64,000 nucleotides of DNA from Oscillospiraceae bacterium (GTDB lineage: Bacteria; Bacillota; Clostridia; Oscillospirales; Ruminococcaceae), in NCBI GenBank assembly GCA_017505635.1, contig JAFVOU010000031.1, positions 56,784 to 120,783 on the forward strand. Direction: 5' to 3'. The first letter of the stretch is position 1; every line of letters begins with the position of its first letter. Both the position numbers and the translations under genes were made by a program. Below, piece by piece: positions 25,765 to 34,107 of this stretch. The notes below the pieces were generated by a model. That model searched no databases and was not told where the DNA came from. It was given only the letters and a program-made list of their open reading frames with translations.

Positions 25765-26445
25765 TTATTTAACGCCGTACTGTTCGTAGTAAGCGTCGAT
25801 TGCAGCCTTGATTGTGTCGTCGATAACAACTTCGCCGTTAACTTCTTTGTTCCAGAGAGCTTCAACAACGTCGTTCATATCAACGATAGCTGCTGTGTCA
25901 AAGCCATAAAGGTCTTTAACTTCGTCAAGAGCAACCTTTTCGCCGCCTTTGCCAACTTCCATACGGTTGAGGGAAACCATAAGGCCTACGATTGTAACAT
26001 CTGCAGCACCTTTTACTTTTGGCACTGTTTCTTCCATGGATTTGCCGGAAGTTGTAACGTCTTCAATCATAATAACTCTGTCGCCGTCCTGAAGTTTGCT
26101 GCCGAGGAAGCTGCCTTTGTCAGCACCGTGGTCTTTTTCTTCTTTGCGGTCGGAGCAGTAACGTACTTCCTTGCCGTACAGTTCGCTGTAAGCCATAGCT
26201 GTTACAACTGCAAGCGGAATACCTTTGTAAGCAGGTCCGAACAATACGTCAAAGTCATCACCGTATGTATTGTGGATTGCTTTTGCGTAGTATTCGCCAA
26301 GTTTTTTAAGCTGGCTGCCTGTTACATAGCCGCCTGCATTCATAAAGAATGGGGACTGACGGCCGCTTTTAAGTGTAAAGCTGCCGAATTTAAGCACTTT
26401 GCTTTCTACCATAAAGTCGATAAACTCTTTTTTATACTGTTCCAT
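25765..26445 (-). CDS. pyrE: Orotate phosphoribosyltransferase
   Basis: A 226-residue enzyme joining orotate to PRPP to give OMP, the fifth step of UMP synthesis. It has FLGSKLQDGDRVIMIEDVTTSG, of which VIMIEDVTTSG is the PRPP-binding loop, and FGPAYKGIPL. The flexible catalytic loop is RKEEKDHG. CGGAGG precedes the ATG. It is the last gene of the pyr operon, 42 bases after pyrF. It is slightly longer than typical PyrE, with an extended C-terminus. Confidence 0.95.
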   Translation of the reverse strand: MEQYKKEFIDFMVESKVLKFGSFTLKSGRQSPFFMNAGGYVTGSQLKKLGEYYAKAIHNTYGDDFDVLFGPAYKGIPLAVVTAMAYSELYGKEVRYCSDRKEEKDHGADKGSFLGSKLQDGDRVIMIEDVTTSGKSMEETVPKVKGAADVTIVGLMVSLNRMEVGKGGEKVALDEVKDLYGFDTAAIVDMNDVVEALWNKEVNGEVVIDDTIKAAIDAYYEQYGVK

Positions 26446-26487
26446 TGTTAGATTCCTCCGTGGACTATATATCTGTAATTATTTCGA

Positions 26488-27186
26488 TTAATCAGCAAAA
26501 TCTGCCATACATCTTCTGTATGCTGCAACAGGGTCTTCTGCTTTTGTGATTGGATGGCCAACCACGATGTAGTCTGTGCCGATTTCTTTTGCTTTTGCAG
26601 GTGTTGTAACGCGAACCTGGTCGCCAACATCGCCGTCAGCAAAACGAACACCAGGTGTAACTGTAAGGAAGTCCTGACCAACAGCTTCTTTTACCATGCC
26701 TGCTTCAAGCGGGGAGCAAACAATGCCGTCGAGACCTGCTGCTTTTGTGTTTTTTGCATAGTGAATGATTGTATCGTTGATGGAAGCATTGATGAGAAGT
26801 TCGTTCTGCATTCTTTCTTCGCTTGTGGATGTAAGCTGTGTTACAGCGATAACAAGCGGACGTGTGCCGTCTTCGCGAACAACGCCTTCAAGAGCAGCTT
26901 TCATCATATCGATTGTGCCTGCTGCGTGTACGTTAACAATATCTGCACCAAGGCCGCTAAGGCTTCTCATACCGCCTTTAACTGTGTTTGGAATATCGTG
27001 AAGTTTAAGGTCGAGGAACACTTTGTGGCCTCTTGCCTTGATTTCTTTAACGATGGATGGGCCTGCTGCATAAAAAAGTTCCATACCGATTTTTACAAAT
27101 GGTTTTTCGTCTGTAAATTTGTCGAGGAAGCTGAGTGCTGTTTCTGCATCTTTAAAATCAAGTGCAATGATAACATCTCTTTTCAT
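26488..27186 (-). CDS. pyrF: Orotidine 5'-phosphate decarboxylase
   Basis: A 232-residue TIM-barrel enzyme that converts OMP to UMP. It shows IIALDFKD at the N-terminus and the catalytic [13 protein letters not shown] (Lys-Asp-Lys-Asp type array). GVVCSPLEA-like and [10 protein letters not shown] segments close the phosphate site. A structured GC-rich spacer of about 240 bases separates it from pyrD upstream; AAGGAG precedes its ATG. This is the group 1 short form of the enzyme. Confidence 0.95.
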   Translation of the reverse strand: MKRDVIIALDFKDAETALSFLDKFTDEKPFVKIGMELFYAAGPSIVKEIKARGHKVFLDLKLHDIPNTVKGGMRSLSGLGADIVNVHAAGTIDMMKAALEGVVREDGTRPLVIAVTQLTSTSEERMQNELLINASINDTIIHYAKNTKAAGLDGIVCSPLEAGMVKEAVGQDFLTVTPGVRFADGDVGDQVRVTTPAKAKEIGTDYIVVGHPITKAEDPVAAYRRCMADFAD

Positions 27187-27224
27187 TGGTAGAGTTCTCC
27201 TTTATATATGTATTTTAAACTATT

Positions 27225-27425
27225 CTTGGGATGCTCGAAGGGTTACCCCTTCGAATATCAATCTGCGGTGGCGTCAAAGGTCGGCGGCGCAAGCCGTCGG
27301 TCGTGTTTGCATCGGTGCCAGCCTTGGCGGCACGATGATGCAAACAGCCAGCCGTGTACATTATTCACATGGGGCGCTGCGTGTATCAGCGCCGCTTTTG
27401 GTACTTTGGGCGTCCAAAGTACATA
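27225..27425. other. GC-rich array of five hairpins between pyrD and pyrF
   Basis: Within 200 bases are TCGAAGGG / CCCTTCGA (27235-27254), GGCGGC / GCCGTC with GCAA loop (about 27282-27297), GTTTGCATC / GATGCAAAC (about 27304-27344), GGCGCTG / CAGCGCC (about 27373-27393) and GTACTTTGG / CCAAAGTAC (about 27400-27421). The base content is unlike the neighbouring genes, and no reading frame with a start site is seen. Confidence 0.7.
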
Positions 27426-27427
27426 AA

Positions 27428-28342
27428 TTACTTGAAGGAAGCACCGATAATATCGTTAAGGTCTTTGATACCGTATTTTTCCATTGTTGCAGGAAGTGCT
27501 TCGATAATTTCCTTGCATGCATAAGGGTTTTTAAGGTTAGCTGCGCCAACCTGAACAGCTGTTGCGCCTGCCATCATCATTTCGATAACATCTTCTGCGC
27601 TGGAAACGCCGCCCTGACCCATAATTGGAATGTTAACTGCTTTTGCCACCTGATGTACCATACGCAGTGCTACAGGGAAGATTGCAGGGCCGGAGAAACC
27701 GCCCATTGTGTTTGCAATGATTGGTTTGCCTGTCTTGAGGTTGATGCGCATACCAAGCAGAGTGTTAATCATACTGATACCGTCTGCGCCTGCATCTTCA
27801 GCAGCTTTTGCGATGGAAACGATGTCTGTTACGTTTGGAGAAAGCTTGATGTAAACAGGTTTTGTTGTAACTTCCTTAACTCTCTTTGTAACTTCGTAAA
27901 CGTTTTTAGGGTCTGTACCGAAAGCCATGCCGCCGCCGTGTACGTTAGGGCAGGAAACGTTAACTTCGATAATGCCAACCTGGTCTTCCTTGTCGATAAG
28001 GTTGCAGCAGTAAACATAGTCATCGATTGCATAACCGGAGATGTTTGCAATAACCTTTTTGTTGAAAATCTTTTTCAGGTCAGGCAGTTCCTTGTTGATA
28101 ACTGCATCGATACCAGGGTTCTGCAGACCAACAGAGTTAATCATACCCATTGGTGTTTCTGCAATACGAGGTGTAGGGTTGCCAAACTGACCAACGCGTG
28201 TTGTGCCCTTGAAACTGAATGTACCCAGAATGTTGATGTCGTAGAATTCGGCAAATTCCTTGCCGAAATTGAATGTACCGCTGGCAGGAATTACAGGGTT
28301 GTCCAAAGTCCAGCCGGAAAGTGTAACTTTTGTGTTTACCAT
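27428..28342 (-). CDS. pyrD: Dihydroorotate dehydrogenase, class 1B catalytic subunit
   Basis: A 304-residue FMN enzyme oxidising dihydroorotate to orotate. The catalytic Cys lies in VNVSCPNVH, as in classes 1A and 1B; N-terminal SGTFNFG and C-terminal GQGGVSSAEDVIEMMMAGA bind FMN. The start giving MVNTKVTLSG follows AGGAGG and overlaps pyrK by seven bases. The next gene upstream is the Fe-S/FAD subunit pyrK, so electrons go to NAD. The longer frame upstream is only a run-in over pyrK. Confidence 0.96.
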   Translation of the reverse strand: MVNTKVTLSGWTLDNPVIPASGTFNFGKEFAEFYDINILGTFSFKGTTRVGQFGNPTPRIAETPMGMINSVGLQNPGIDAVINKELPDLKKIFNKKVIANISGYAIDDYVYCCNLIDKEDQVGIIEVNVSCPNVHGGGMAFGTDPKNVYEVTKRVKEVTTKPVYIKLSPNVTDIVSIAKAAEDAGADGISMINTLLGMRINLKTGKPIIANTMGGFSGPAIFPVALRMVHQVAKAVNIPIMGQGGVSSAEDVIEMMMAGATAVQVGAANLKNPYACKEIIEALPATMEKYGIKDLNDIIGASFK

Positions 28343-29073
28343 ATAATTTCCTCCTTGAGCATGATAGGGCCTTCCTTGCAGATGCGTTTGTAGCCTGTGA
28401 GTGTTTTGCAGCTGCAGCCCATACAGCCGCCGAAACCGCAGCCCATTCTTTCTTCGAAGGAAAGCTGACCTGAGCATTCGGTTGCATTGCTGATTGCTTT
28501 GAGCATTGGTTCAGGACCGCAGGTGTAGAAGTAATCATATCCTTCGAGGTTTTTGATAACATCTGTTACAAAGCCTTTTGTGCCATAGCTGCCGTCGTTT
28601 GTTGTTACATATACATCACAGCCCAGTGCCTTGAATTCTTCTTCGTAGAACACGTCATCTTTGCTTGTAAAGCCAAGGATAACTGTTGGTTTCTGGCCTG
28701 CTTCTATAAGCTGTTTTGCAAGGTTGTACATTGGAGGTGTACCAACACCGCCGCCGATAACCAGCGGAGCTTTTGTTTCGTTATTGATGGTAAAACCGTT
28801 GCCCAGACCTGTAAGAATGTCCAGCTTTTCGCCGGCTTTCATCTGTGCCATTTTTTCTGTGCCTGCACCAACAACCTTGTAGATGATGTCGATTTTTTCT
28901 TTATCCCAGTCGCAGATGGAAATAGGGCGGCGGAGATAGAAGCCTTCCAGTTCGATGTTGATAAACTGGCCAGGGGCTGTGATAAAAGATGTATCACCAA
29001 ACAGTGTCATATAGTAAACATCTTTTGCAATTTTTGTGTTTTCACCTATTGTATAAATATCTCTTTTGTACAT
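28336..29073 (-). CDS. pyrK: Dihydroorotate dehydrogenase electron-transfer subunit
   Basis: A 245-residue ferredoxin-reductase-like protein that passes electrons from PyrD to NAD. It has the FAD-binding RRPISICD motif, the NAD-binding GGGVGTPPM, and a C-terminal [2Fe-2S] site in CGFGGCMGCSC plus a later Cys (RICKEG). It overlaps pyrD by seven bases, consistent with a fixed one-to-one complex. A 185-base gap separates it from carB upstream, containing a hairpin and possibly a second promoter. Confidence 0.95.
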   Translation of the reverse strand: MYKRDIYTIGENTKIAKDVYYMTLFGDTSFITAPGQFINIELEGFYLRRPISICDWDKEKIDIIYKVVGAGTEKMAQMKAGEKLDILTGLGNGFTINNETKAPLVIGGGVGTPPMYNLAKQLIEAGQKPTVILGFTSKDDVFYEEEFKALGCDVYVTTNDGSYGTKGFVTDVIKNLEGYDYFYTCGPEPMLKAISNATECSGQLSFEERMGCGFGGCMGCSCKTLTGYKRICKEGPIMLKEEIIW

Positions 29074-29219
29074 AGGAAAGCACTCCTTTCGCAGTTTTTT
29101 GCCGTTATATATGAAGCTGTAATGGTGCGGTGTATATAGTAAACTGCAGAGTGTGTTGTATAGTGAAGCACCATTTACAGTATCATTATCGTTAATTTTT
29201 TATCAATTTCTTTTCACAT

Positions 29220-29248
29220 TAAGGGACGGCGGTATACCGTCCCTGTTT
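29220..29248 (-). terminator. Hairpin downstream of carB
   Basis: AGGGACGG / CCGTCCCT arms about ten bases after the carB stop. On the minus strand only a weak T run follows, so it may reduce rather than stop read-through into pyrK. Confidence 0.45.
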
Positions 29249-29258
29249 TGTTTGCATC

Positions 29259-32200
29259 TTATTTTGCGTTGTCGTCGTCGATTGTGGATACTTTCATTGT
29301 CATATCTTCAAGCACGTTGAGCAAAGCGTTAACTGTGGAAAGGCTTGTAAACAGTGCAACGTTGTTTTCTGTTGCATAGCGGCGGATGATAGAGCCGTCG
29401 TGTGCTGTATCTGCGCCTACGTCCTGTGTGTTGAGAACATAGGTTACATAGCCTTTTGTAAGACTTTCGATAACGTCGTTGCCGCCTTCGCTGATTTTCT
29501 GTTTCATTCTTGTTTTGATGCCGTGTTCCTTGAGGAATTTAGCTGTACCTTCTGTTGCTTCGATGTTGAAGCCAAGGTTGTAGAAACGTCTAACCAGTGG
29601 CAGTGCACGTTCTTTGTCTTTGTCTGCAAGTGTTACAAACACAGTACCGTAGTTCTGAATTTTGATGCCGCTTGCCTGCAGTGCCTTGTAGATTGCACGG
29701 TTGAGCTGTCTGTCGTAACCGATTGCTTCCCCTGTGGATTTCATTTCAGGTGAGAGATAAGCATCAAGACCTTTGATTTTTGCAAAGGAGAATGTTGGTG
29801 CTTTTACATAGAAGCGTTTGCTTTCTTTCTGCAGCATTGTGCCGTAGCCAAGTTCTTTAAGTGTGTGGCCAAGCATAACCTTTGTTGCAACGTTTGCCAT
29901 TGGCACGCCTGTGGATTTGGACAGGAACGGTACTGTACGGGAAGAACGTGGGTTAACTTCGATTACATATACGTTGTCAAATTCGTCAACGATAAACTGA
30001 ATGTTGAACAGACCTTTGATGCCGATGCCAAGACCAAGGCGAACTGTGTAGTCGATGATTGTGTCTTTAACTTTCTGGCTGATTGTGTATGCAGGATATA
30101 CGGAGATGGAGTCACCCGAGTGAACGCCTGTTTCTTCGATATGTTCCATAATACCTGGGATAAATACATCTGTGCCGTCGCAGATTGCGTCTGTTTCAAG
30201 TTCTTTACCGATGATGTATTTGTCAACCAGAACCGGCTGGTCTTCGTCTACGAGAACCGCTGTCTGCAGGTATTTTTTAAGGTCTTCGTCGCTGTTTACA
30301 ATCTGCATTGCACGGCCGCCAAGAACGTAGGAAGGACGAACAAGCACTGGGTAACCGATGCGGTTTGCAACTGTGATACCGTCAGGGATGTTTGTAACAG
30401 CCTGTCCTTCCGGTTCAGGAATGCCAAGTGTGTGCATGATTTTTTCAAAGCTGTCGCGGTTTTCTGCGCGTTCGATAGCTTCAACGTCTGTACCAACGAT
30501 GTTTACGCCAAGTGCTTTAAGGTCGTTTGCAAGGTTGATAGCTGTCTGACCGCCAAGGGAAACGATAACACCGTCAGGTTTTTCCATTTCGATAACGTTC
30601 ATAACATCTTCTACTGTGAGAGGTTCAAAGTAGAGTTTGTCAGCTGTTGTATAGTCTGTGGAAACTGTTTCAGGGTTGTTGTTGATGATGATAGCTTCGT
30701 AGCCTGCTTCCTTGATTGCCCATACAGCATGAACTGTGGAGTAGTCAAATTCAACACCCTGACCGATACGGATTGGACCGGAACCGAGAACAAGGATTTT
30801 CTTTTTGTCTGTTACAATGCTTTCGTTTTCACCGTGGTAGCAGCTGTAGAAGTAAGGCACATAGTCCTGCTGATGTTCGATGTTGTCAACAATGCGGTAG
30901 ATTGGCAGAATGCCGTTTTCCTTGCGGAAACGGAACACGTCAAGTTTGCTCATACCCCAGAGTTTGCCGATGTAGCTGTCGGAGAAGCCCATATCTTTGG
31001 CTTTGCGCAGAACTTCTGCATCTTTTACATTTGCAGCGATAACTGCTTCGTATTCCACTGTTTCGCGGAGAATCTGGATAAATGGTTCAACAATTTTTGT
31101 CTGCTGCCAGATTTCGTGGTTTGTTGCGCCTTTGCGGATAGCTTCGCACAGTGCAAACAGTCTTTCGTCTGTTGGTGTTGCAATTTCTTTGAGGAGGTCT
31201 TCCTTGCTCCAGTCTTTGAATTTTTTCATTTCAAAGTGGTCAACACCGATTTCAAGACCGCGAACTGCTTTGAGCATAATTTCTTCAACAGACTGACCAA
31301 GGCTCATAACTTCGCCTGTAGCCTTCATCTGTGTGGAAAGTTCTTTGGAAGCAGATGTAAATTTGTCAAATGGGAAACGTGCAACCTTTGCTACTTTGTA
31401 GTCGATTGCAGGTTCGCAGGATGCAGGAATACCGCTGATGTCGATTTCGTCAAGTGTAAGACCAACTGCAATTTTTGCTGTTACGCGTGCGATTGGATAA
31501 GCTGTTGCTTTGGAAGCCAGTGCAGAGGAACGGGATACACGAGGGTTGATTTCGATAAGGTAGTATTCCATTGTGTCAGGTTTAAGCGCAAACTGAACGT
31601 TGCAGCCGCCTGCGATTTTAAGGTATTTAAGAATTTTAAGTGCGGATGCCTTGAGCATTGCACGCTGCTCGTCGCTGATTGTCTGGCAAGGTGCAAAAAC
31701 GATGGAGTCACCTGTGTGGATACCAACAGGGTCAAAGTTTTCCATATCGCAGATTGCGATAGCCTTGTCTGTTGCGTCACGCATTACTTCAAATTCGATT
31801 TCCTGATAGCCTTTTACGGATTTTTCTACCAGTACCTGATGTACAGGGGAAAGTGTAAGTGCGTATTCGCATTTTGTAAGGAATTCTTCTTCGTTGTCAG
31901 CAAAGCCGCCGCCTGTGCCGCCAAGTGTGAATGCAGGGCGCAGAACTACAGGGAAACCGATTTCTTTTGCTGCACGCAGACCGTCTTCAACTGTATGCAC
32001 GATATCGGAAGGGATGATAGGTTCGCCGATTTCTTCGCACATATTTTTGAACATTTCGCGGTCTTCGGCCTTTTTGATGGACTCGATGGAAGTACCGAGA
32101 ACTTCTACCTGACATTCTTCAAGAATGCCTTTTTCGCCAAGCTGTACACAGAGGTTAAGACCTGTCTGACCGCCAAGGCCAGGAACAATTGCGTCCGGTC

Positions 32201-32444
32201 TTTCGTAGCGGATAATTCTTGCAACATATTCAAGTGTAAGCGGTTCCATATACACTTTGTCAGCCATCTTTGTGTCTGTCATGATTGTTGCAGGGTTGGA
32301 GTTGATAAGCACAACTTCGTAACCTTCTTCTTTCAAAGCAAGGCATGCCTGAGTGCCTGCGTAGTCAAATTCAGCTGCCTGACCGATAACAATAGGGCCG
32401 GAGCCGATTACCAATACTTTTTTAATGTCTGTTCTCTTTGGCAT
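29259..32444 (-). CDS. carB: Carbamoyl-phosphate synthase large subunit
   Basis: A 1061-residue enzyme making carbamoyl phosphate for pyrimidine and arginine synthesis. Two homologous halves each carry an ATP-grasp domain. GSGPIVIGQ begins the first and GSGPIRIGQG (about 560) the second; EINPRVSRSSALASKATAYPI and EVNPRSSRTVPFLSK close the two active sites. A C-terminal methylglyoxal-synthase-like domain (about 930-1061) is the allosteric region. The glutaminase subunit carA is not in this window. Its Shine-Dalgarno sequence lies unusually far upstream, separated by a small hairpin. Confidence 0.97.
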   Translation of the reverse strand: MPKRTDIKKVLVIGSGPIVIGQAAEFDYAGTQACLALKEEGYEVVLINSNPATIMTDTKMADKVYMEPLTLEYVARIIRYERPDAIVPGLGGQTGLNLCVQLGEKGILEECQVEVLGTSIESIKKAEDREMFKNMCEEIGEPIIPSDIVHTVEDGLRAAKEIGFPVVLRPAFTLGGTGGGFADNEEEFLTKCEYALTLSPVHQVLVEKSVKGYQEIEFEVMRDATDKAIAICDMENFDPVGIHTGDSIVFAPCQTISDEQRAMLKASALKILKYLKIAGGCNVQFALKPDTMEYYLIEINPRVSRSSALASKATAYPIARVTAKIAVGLTLDEIDISGIPASCEPAIDYKVAKVARFPFDKFTSASKELSTQMKATGEVMSLGQSVEEIMLKAVRGLEIGVDHFEMKKFKDWSKEDLLKEIATPTDERLFALCEAIRKGATNHEIWQQTKIVEPFIQILRETVEYEAVIAANVKDAEVLRKAKDMGFSDSYIGKLWGMSKLDVFRFRKENGILPIYRIVDNIEHQQDYVPYFYSCYHGENESIVTDKKKILVLGSGPIRIGQGVEFDYSTVHAVWAIKEAGYEAIIINNNPETVSTDYTTADKLYFEPLTVEDVMNVIEMEKPDGVIVSLGGQTAINLANDLKALGVNIVGTDVEAIERAENRDSFEKIMHTLGIPEPEGQAVTNIPDGITVANRIGYPVLVRPSYVLGGRAMQIVNSDEDLKKYLQTAVLVDEDQPVLVDKYIIGKELETDAICDGTDVFIPGIMEHIEETGVHSGDSISVYPAYTISQKVKDTIIDYTVRLGLGIGIKGLFNIQFIVDEFDNVYVIEVNPRSSRTVPFLSKSTGVPMANVATKVMLGHTLKELGYGTMLQKESKRFYVKAPTFSFAKIKGLDAYLSPEMKSTGEAIGYDRQLNRAIYKALQASGIKIQNYGTVFVTLADKDKERALPLVRRFYNLGFNIEATEGTAKFLKEHGIKTRMKQKISEGGNDVIESLTKGYVTYVLNTQDVGADTAHDGSIIRRYATENNVALFTSLSTVNALLNVLEDMTMKVSTIDDDNAK

Positions 32445-32476
32445 AATTTTTACAACGCTTTAACGCGTTTTCCTCC
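32444..32476 (-). promoter_or_regulatory. Unusual carB ribosome binding site with intervening hairpin
   Basis: GGAGG (32472-32476) directly follows the pyrC stop, but the carB ATG is 27 bases further on. Between them AACGC and GCGTT can pair with a GTTAAA loop, which would bring the two to a normal distance. No nearer purine-rich site is visible. Confidence 0.5.
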
Positions 32477-33757
32477 TTACTTTATATCCTCAATATTATT
32501 GTAAACCACTTTGCCGTTGTACACGGTAAGCAGTACATCGCCGTAAAGTGTTTTGTTTAAGAACGGTGTGTGTCTGCCCTTTGTTGCAAAAGGCTTTTCG
32601 CCAACAACCCATTCTCTGTCAGGGTCCACCAGCACAAAGTCTGCTTTTTCGCCAACCTTTATGCCTGCAGGCATACCGAAAAGCTTTCTCGGATTGATGC
32701 TCATCAGTTCCACCAGCTTTTCCATTGTGATGTAGCCTCGCTTTACCATATAGGTGTTCATTGCCGCAAAGCTTGTCTCCAGCCCGATAACACCCATATT
32801 GCTCTTTTCAAGGCCTTTTTCCTTTTCTTCATCGCTGTGCGGTGCGTGGTCGGTTGCAATAACCTCTATTGTGCCGTCCTGTACACCTCTGATAAGTGCA
32901 TCGCGGTCAGCTGCGGAACGGATTGGCGGGTTCATCTTCCAGCGGCCGTGTTCTTCCAGTTCCATATCGCAGAACGCAAGGTAATGCGGCGCTGTTTCGC
33001 AGCTTACCGGCAGACCTTCTGCCTTTGCTTTTCTCACTATGTCCACAGTTTCCTTTGTGGAGATGTGGCAGACGTGATACTGTGTGCCGGTTTCCCGCAC
33101 CATTTCCACATCTCTTGCCACAGGGCCCCATTCGCTTTCGCTGCAGATGCCCCGGTGACCGTGAAGACGTGCATATTCGCCGTCGTGGATATAGCCGCCA
33201 AACAGCAGGCTTTCGTCCTCGCAGTGTGCCACTATCGGTTTGCCAACAGCCTTTGCACGCAGCATAGCCTCTTTCATCATATCTGCACTCTGCACACCCT
33301 TGCCGTCGTCGGAAAATGCAAAGCATTTATCACCGATTGCTTCAAAGTCAACCAGCTGCTGACCTTTTTCGCCCAATGTGATTGCCGCATAAGGCAGCAC
33401 CTTTACAACAGCGTCCTTATCTATGATATCCTGCTGAGCTTTCAGATTTTCCGGGCTGTCCGGCACAGGATTAAGGTTTGGCATGCTGCACACAAGTGTA
33501 AAACCGCCCTTTGCAGCGGACTGTGTGCCTGTTGCTATGGTTTCTTTATAAAAAAAGCCCGGCTCACGCAAATGCACATGTACATCTGCGAAACCAGGAA
33601 ATATAAACAAACCCTGTGCGTCAACAACAGGAATATTTTCGGAAACAGCAATGCCAACGCCAACAGAAGCAACAGTGCCGTTTTCAACAAGCATATCAGC
33701 CTGTACGATTGCGTTTTCGTAATACACTTTTGCATTCTTGATTAACACGTTAAGCAT
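32477..33757 (-). CDS. pyrC: Dihydroorotase
   Basis: A 426-residue amidohydrolase closing carbamoyl aspartate to dihydroorotate. Metal ligands appear in the N-terminal DVHVHLREPG, a Lys/His region around AHCEDESL, HVCHISTKET and ATDHAPHSDEEK (catalytic Asp). It belongs to the class I/PyrC-type enzymes of Firmicutes. The start giving MLNVLIKNAK follows AAGGAG; a longer frame upstream has no site. It heads the pyr operon, about 215 bases downstream of a strong promoter. Confidence 0.95.
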   Translation of the reverse strand: MLNVLIKNAKVYYENAIVQADMLVENGTVASVGVGIAVSENIPVVDAQGLFIFPGFADVHVHLREPGFFYKETIATGTQSAAKGGFTLVCSMPNLNPVPDSPENLKAQQDIIDKDAVVKVLPYAAITLGEKGQQLVDFEAIGDKCFAFSDDGKGVQSADMMKEAMLRAKAVGKPIVAHCEDESLLFGGYIHDGEYARLHGHRGICSESEWGPVARDVEMVRETGTQYHVCHISTKETVDIVRKAKAEGLPVSCETAPHYLAFCDMELEEHGRWKMNPPIRSAADRDALIRGVQDGTIEVIATDHAPHSDEEKEKGLEKSNMGVIGLETSFAAMNTYMVKRGYITMEKLVELMSINPRKLFGMPAGIKVGEKADFVLVDPDREWVVGEKPFATKGRHTPFLNKTLYGDVLLTVYNGKVVYNNIEDIK

Positions 33758-33911
33758 AATTTTCTCCTTTTTTGATTTAAAAATCTTTGCTTTTGCCGCC
33801 AAAACGGCACAGTACACATATTATATTTTATTATACTATATGTGCTGCAAAAATTCCATATTTTTCAGGGTAAAAATCATAGAAAATTCGCATTGTTTTT
33901 TATGCTTTTTC

Positions 33912-33946
33912 TCAAAAATAACGCACCGTCTTTATGACAGTGCGCT
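33912..33946 (-). terminator. Terminator-like hairpin in the pyr leader
   Basis: Arms CGCACTGTC / GACGGTGCG (one mismatch, loop ATAAA), then TTATTTTTG on the minus strand, beginning about 30 bases after the expected transcription start. It could be an attenuator for the pyr operon. Confidence 0.55.
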
Positions 33947-33949
33947 ATT

Positions 33950-34017
33950 GCATTTTACCCTTACGGGCATTTCGATTTATTATATCACAAAAGTGTGCAT
34001 AGTCAATAGTAAAATGC
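33950..34017 (-). promoter_or_regulatory. pyr operon promoter within a 9-bp inverted repeat
   Basis: On the minus strand TTGACT (34001-34006) and TATAAT (33979-33984) have a 16-base spacer. The promoter is flanked by GCATTTTAC (34009-34017 read on minus) and GTAAAATGC (33950-33958 read on minus), a perfect 9-bp inverted repeat, which looks like paired operator half-sites. Confidence 0.7.
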
Positions 34018-34072
34018 ATAAAAAATATATTTTAATATGGTTTTACGGATATTTTTTATAAAAAATCCTGAT

Positions 34073-34103
34073 ACAAAAAAGAGCGGCATACACCGCTCTT
34101 TAA
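34073..34103 (-). terminator. Terminator of the rpe-rnf-DUF4015 operon
   Basis: Arms AAGAGCGG / CCGCTCTT followed by TTTTTTG on the minus strand, just past the DUF4015 stop. Confidence 0.85.
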
Positions 34104-34107
34104 ATTT

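Larger units (their letters stand above)
33758..34072. other. pyr operon leader and promoter region
   Basis: About 315 bases without a gene. From pyrC outwards it holds an AT-rich leader, a terminator-like hairpin, the pyr promoter between inverted 9-mers, and the downstream flank of the DUF4015 terminator. No recognised PyrR-binding loop or known riboswitch was seen. Confidence 0.6.

Noticed and set aside
29865..32504. A very long open frame (879 codons) antisense to carB on the plus strand
   Set aside because: It exists because of the codon bias of carB. Its product is rich in Cys, Phe and His with no domain, and no ribosome binding site precedes it.
33912..34006. A known riboswitch in the pyr leader
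   Set aside because: The leader before the hairpin is only about 30 bases and matches no preQ1, PRPP, guanidine or PyrR-loop consensus that could be recalled.
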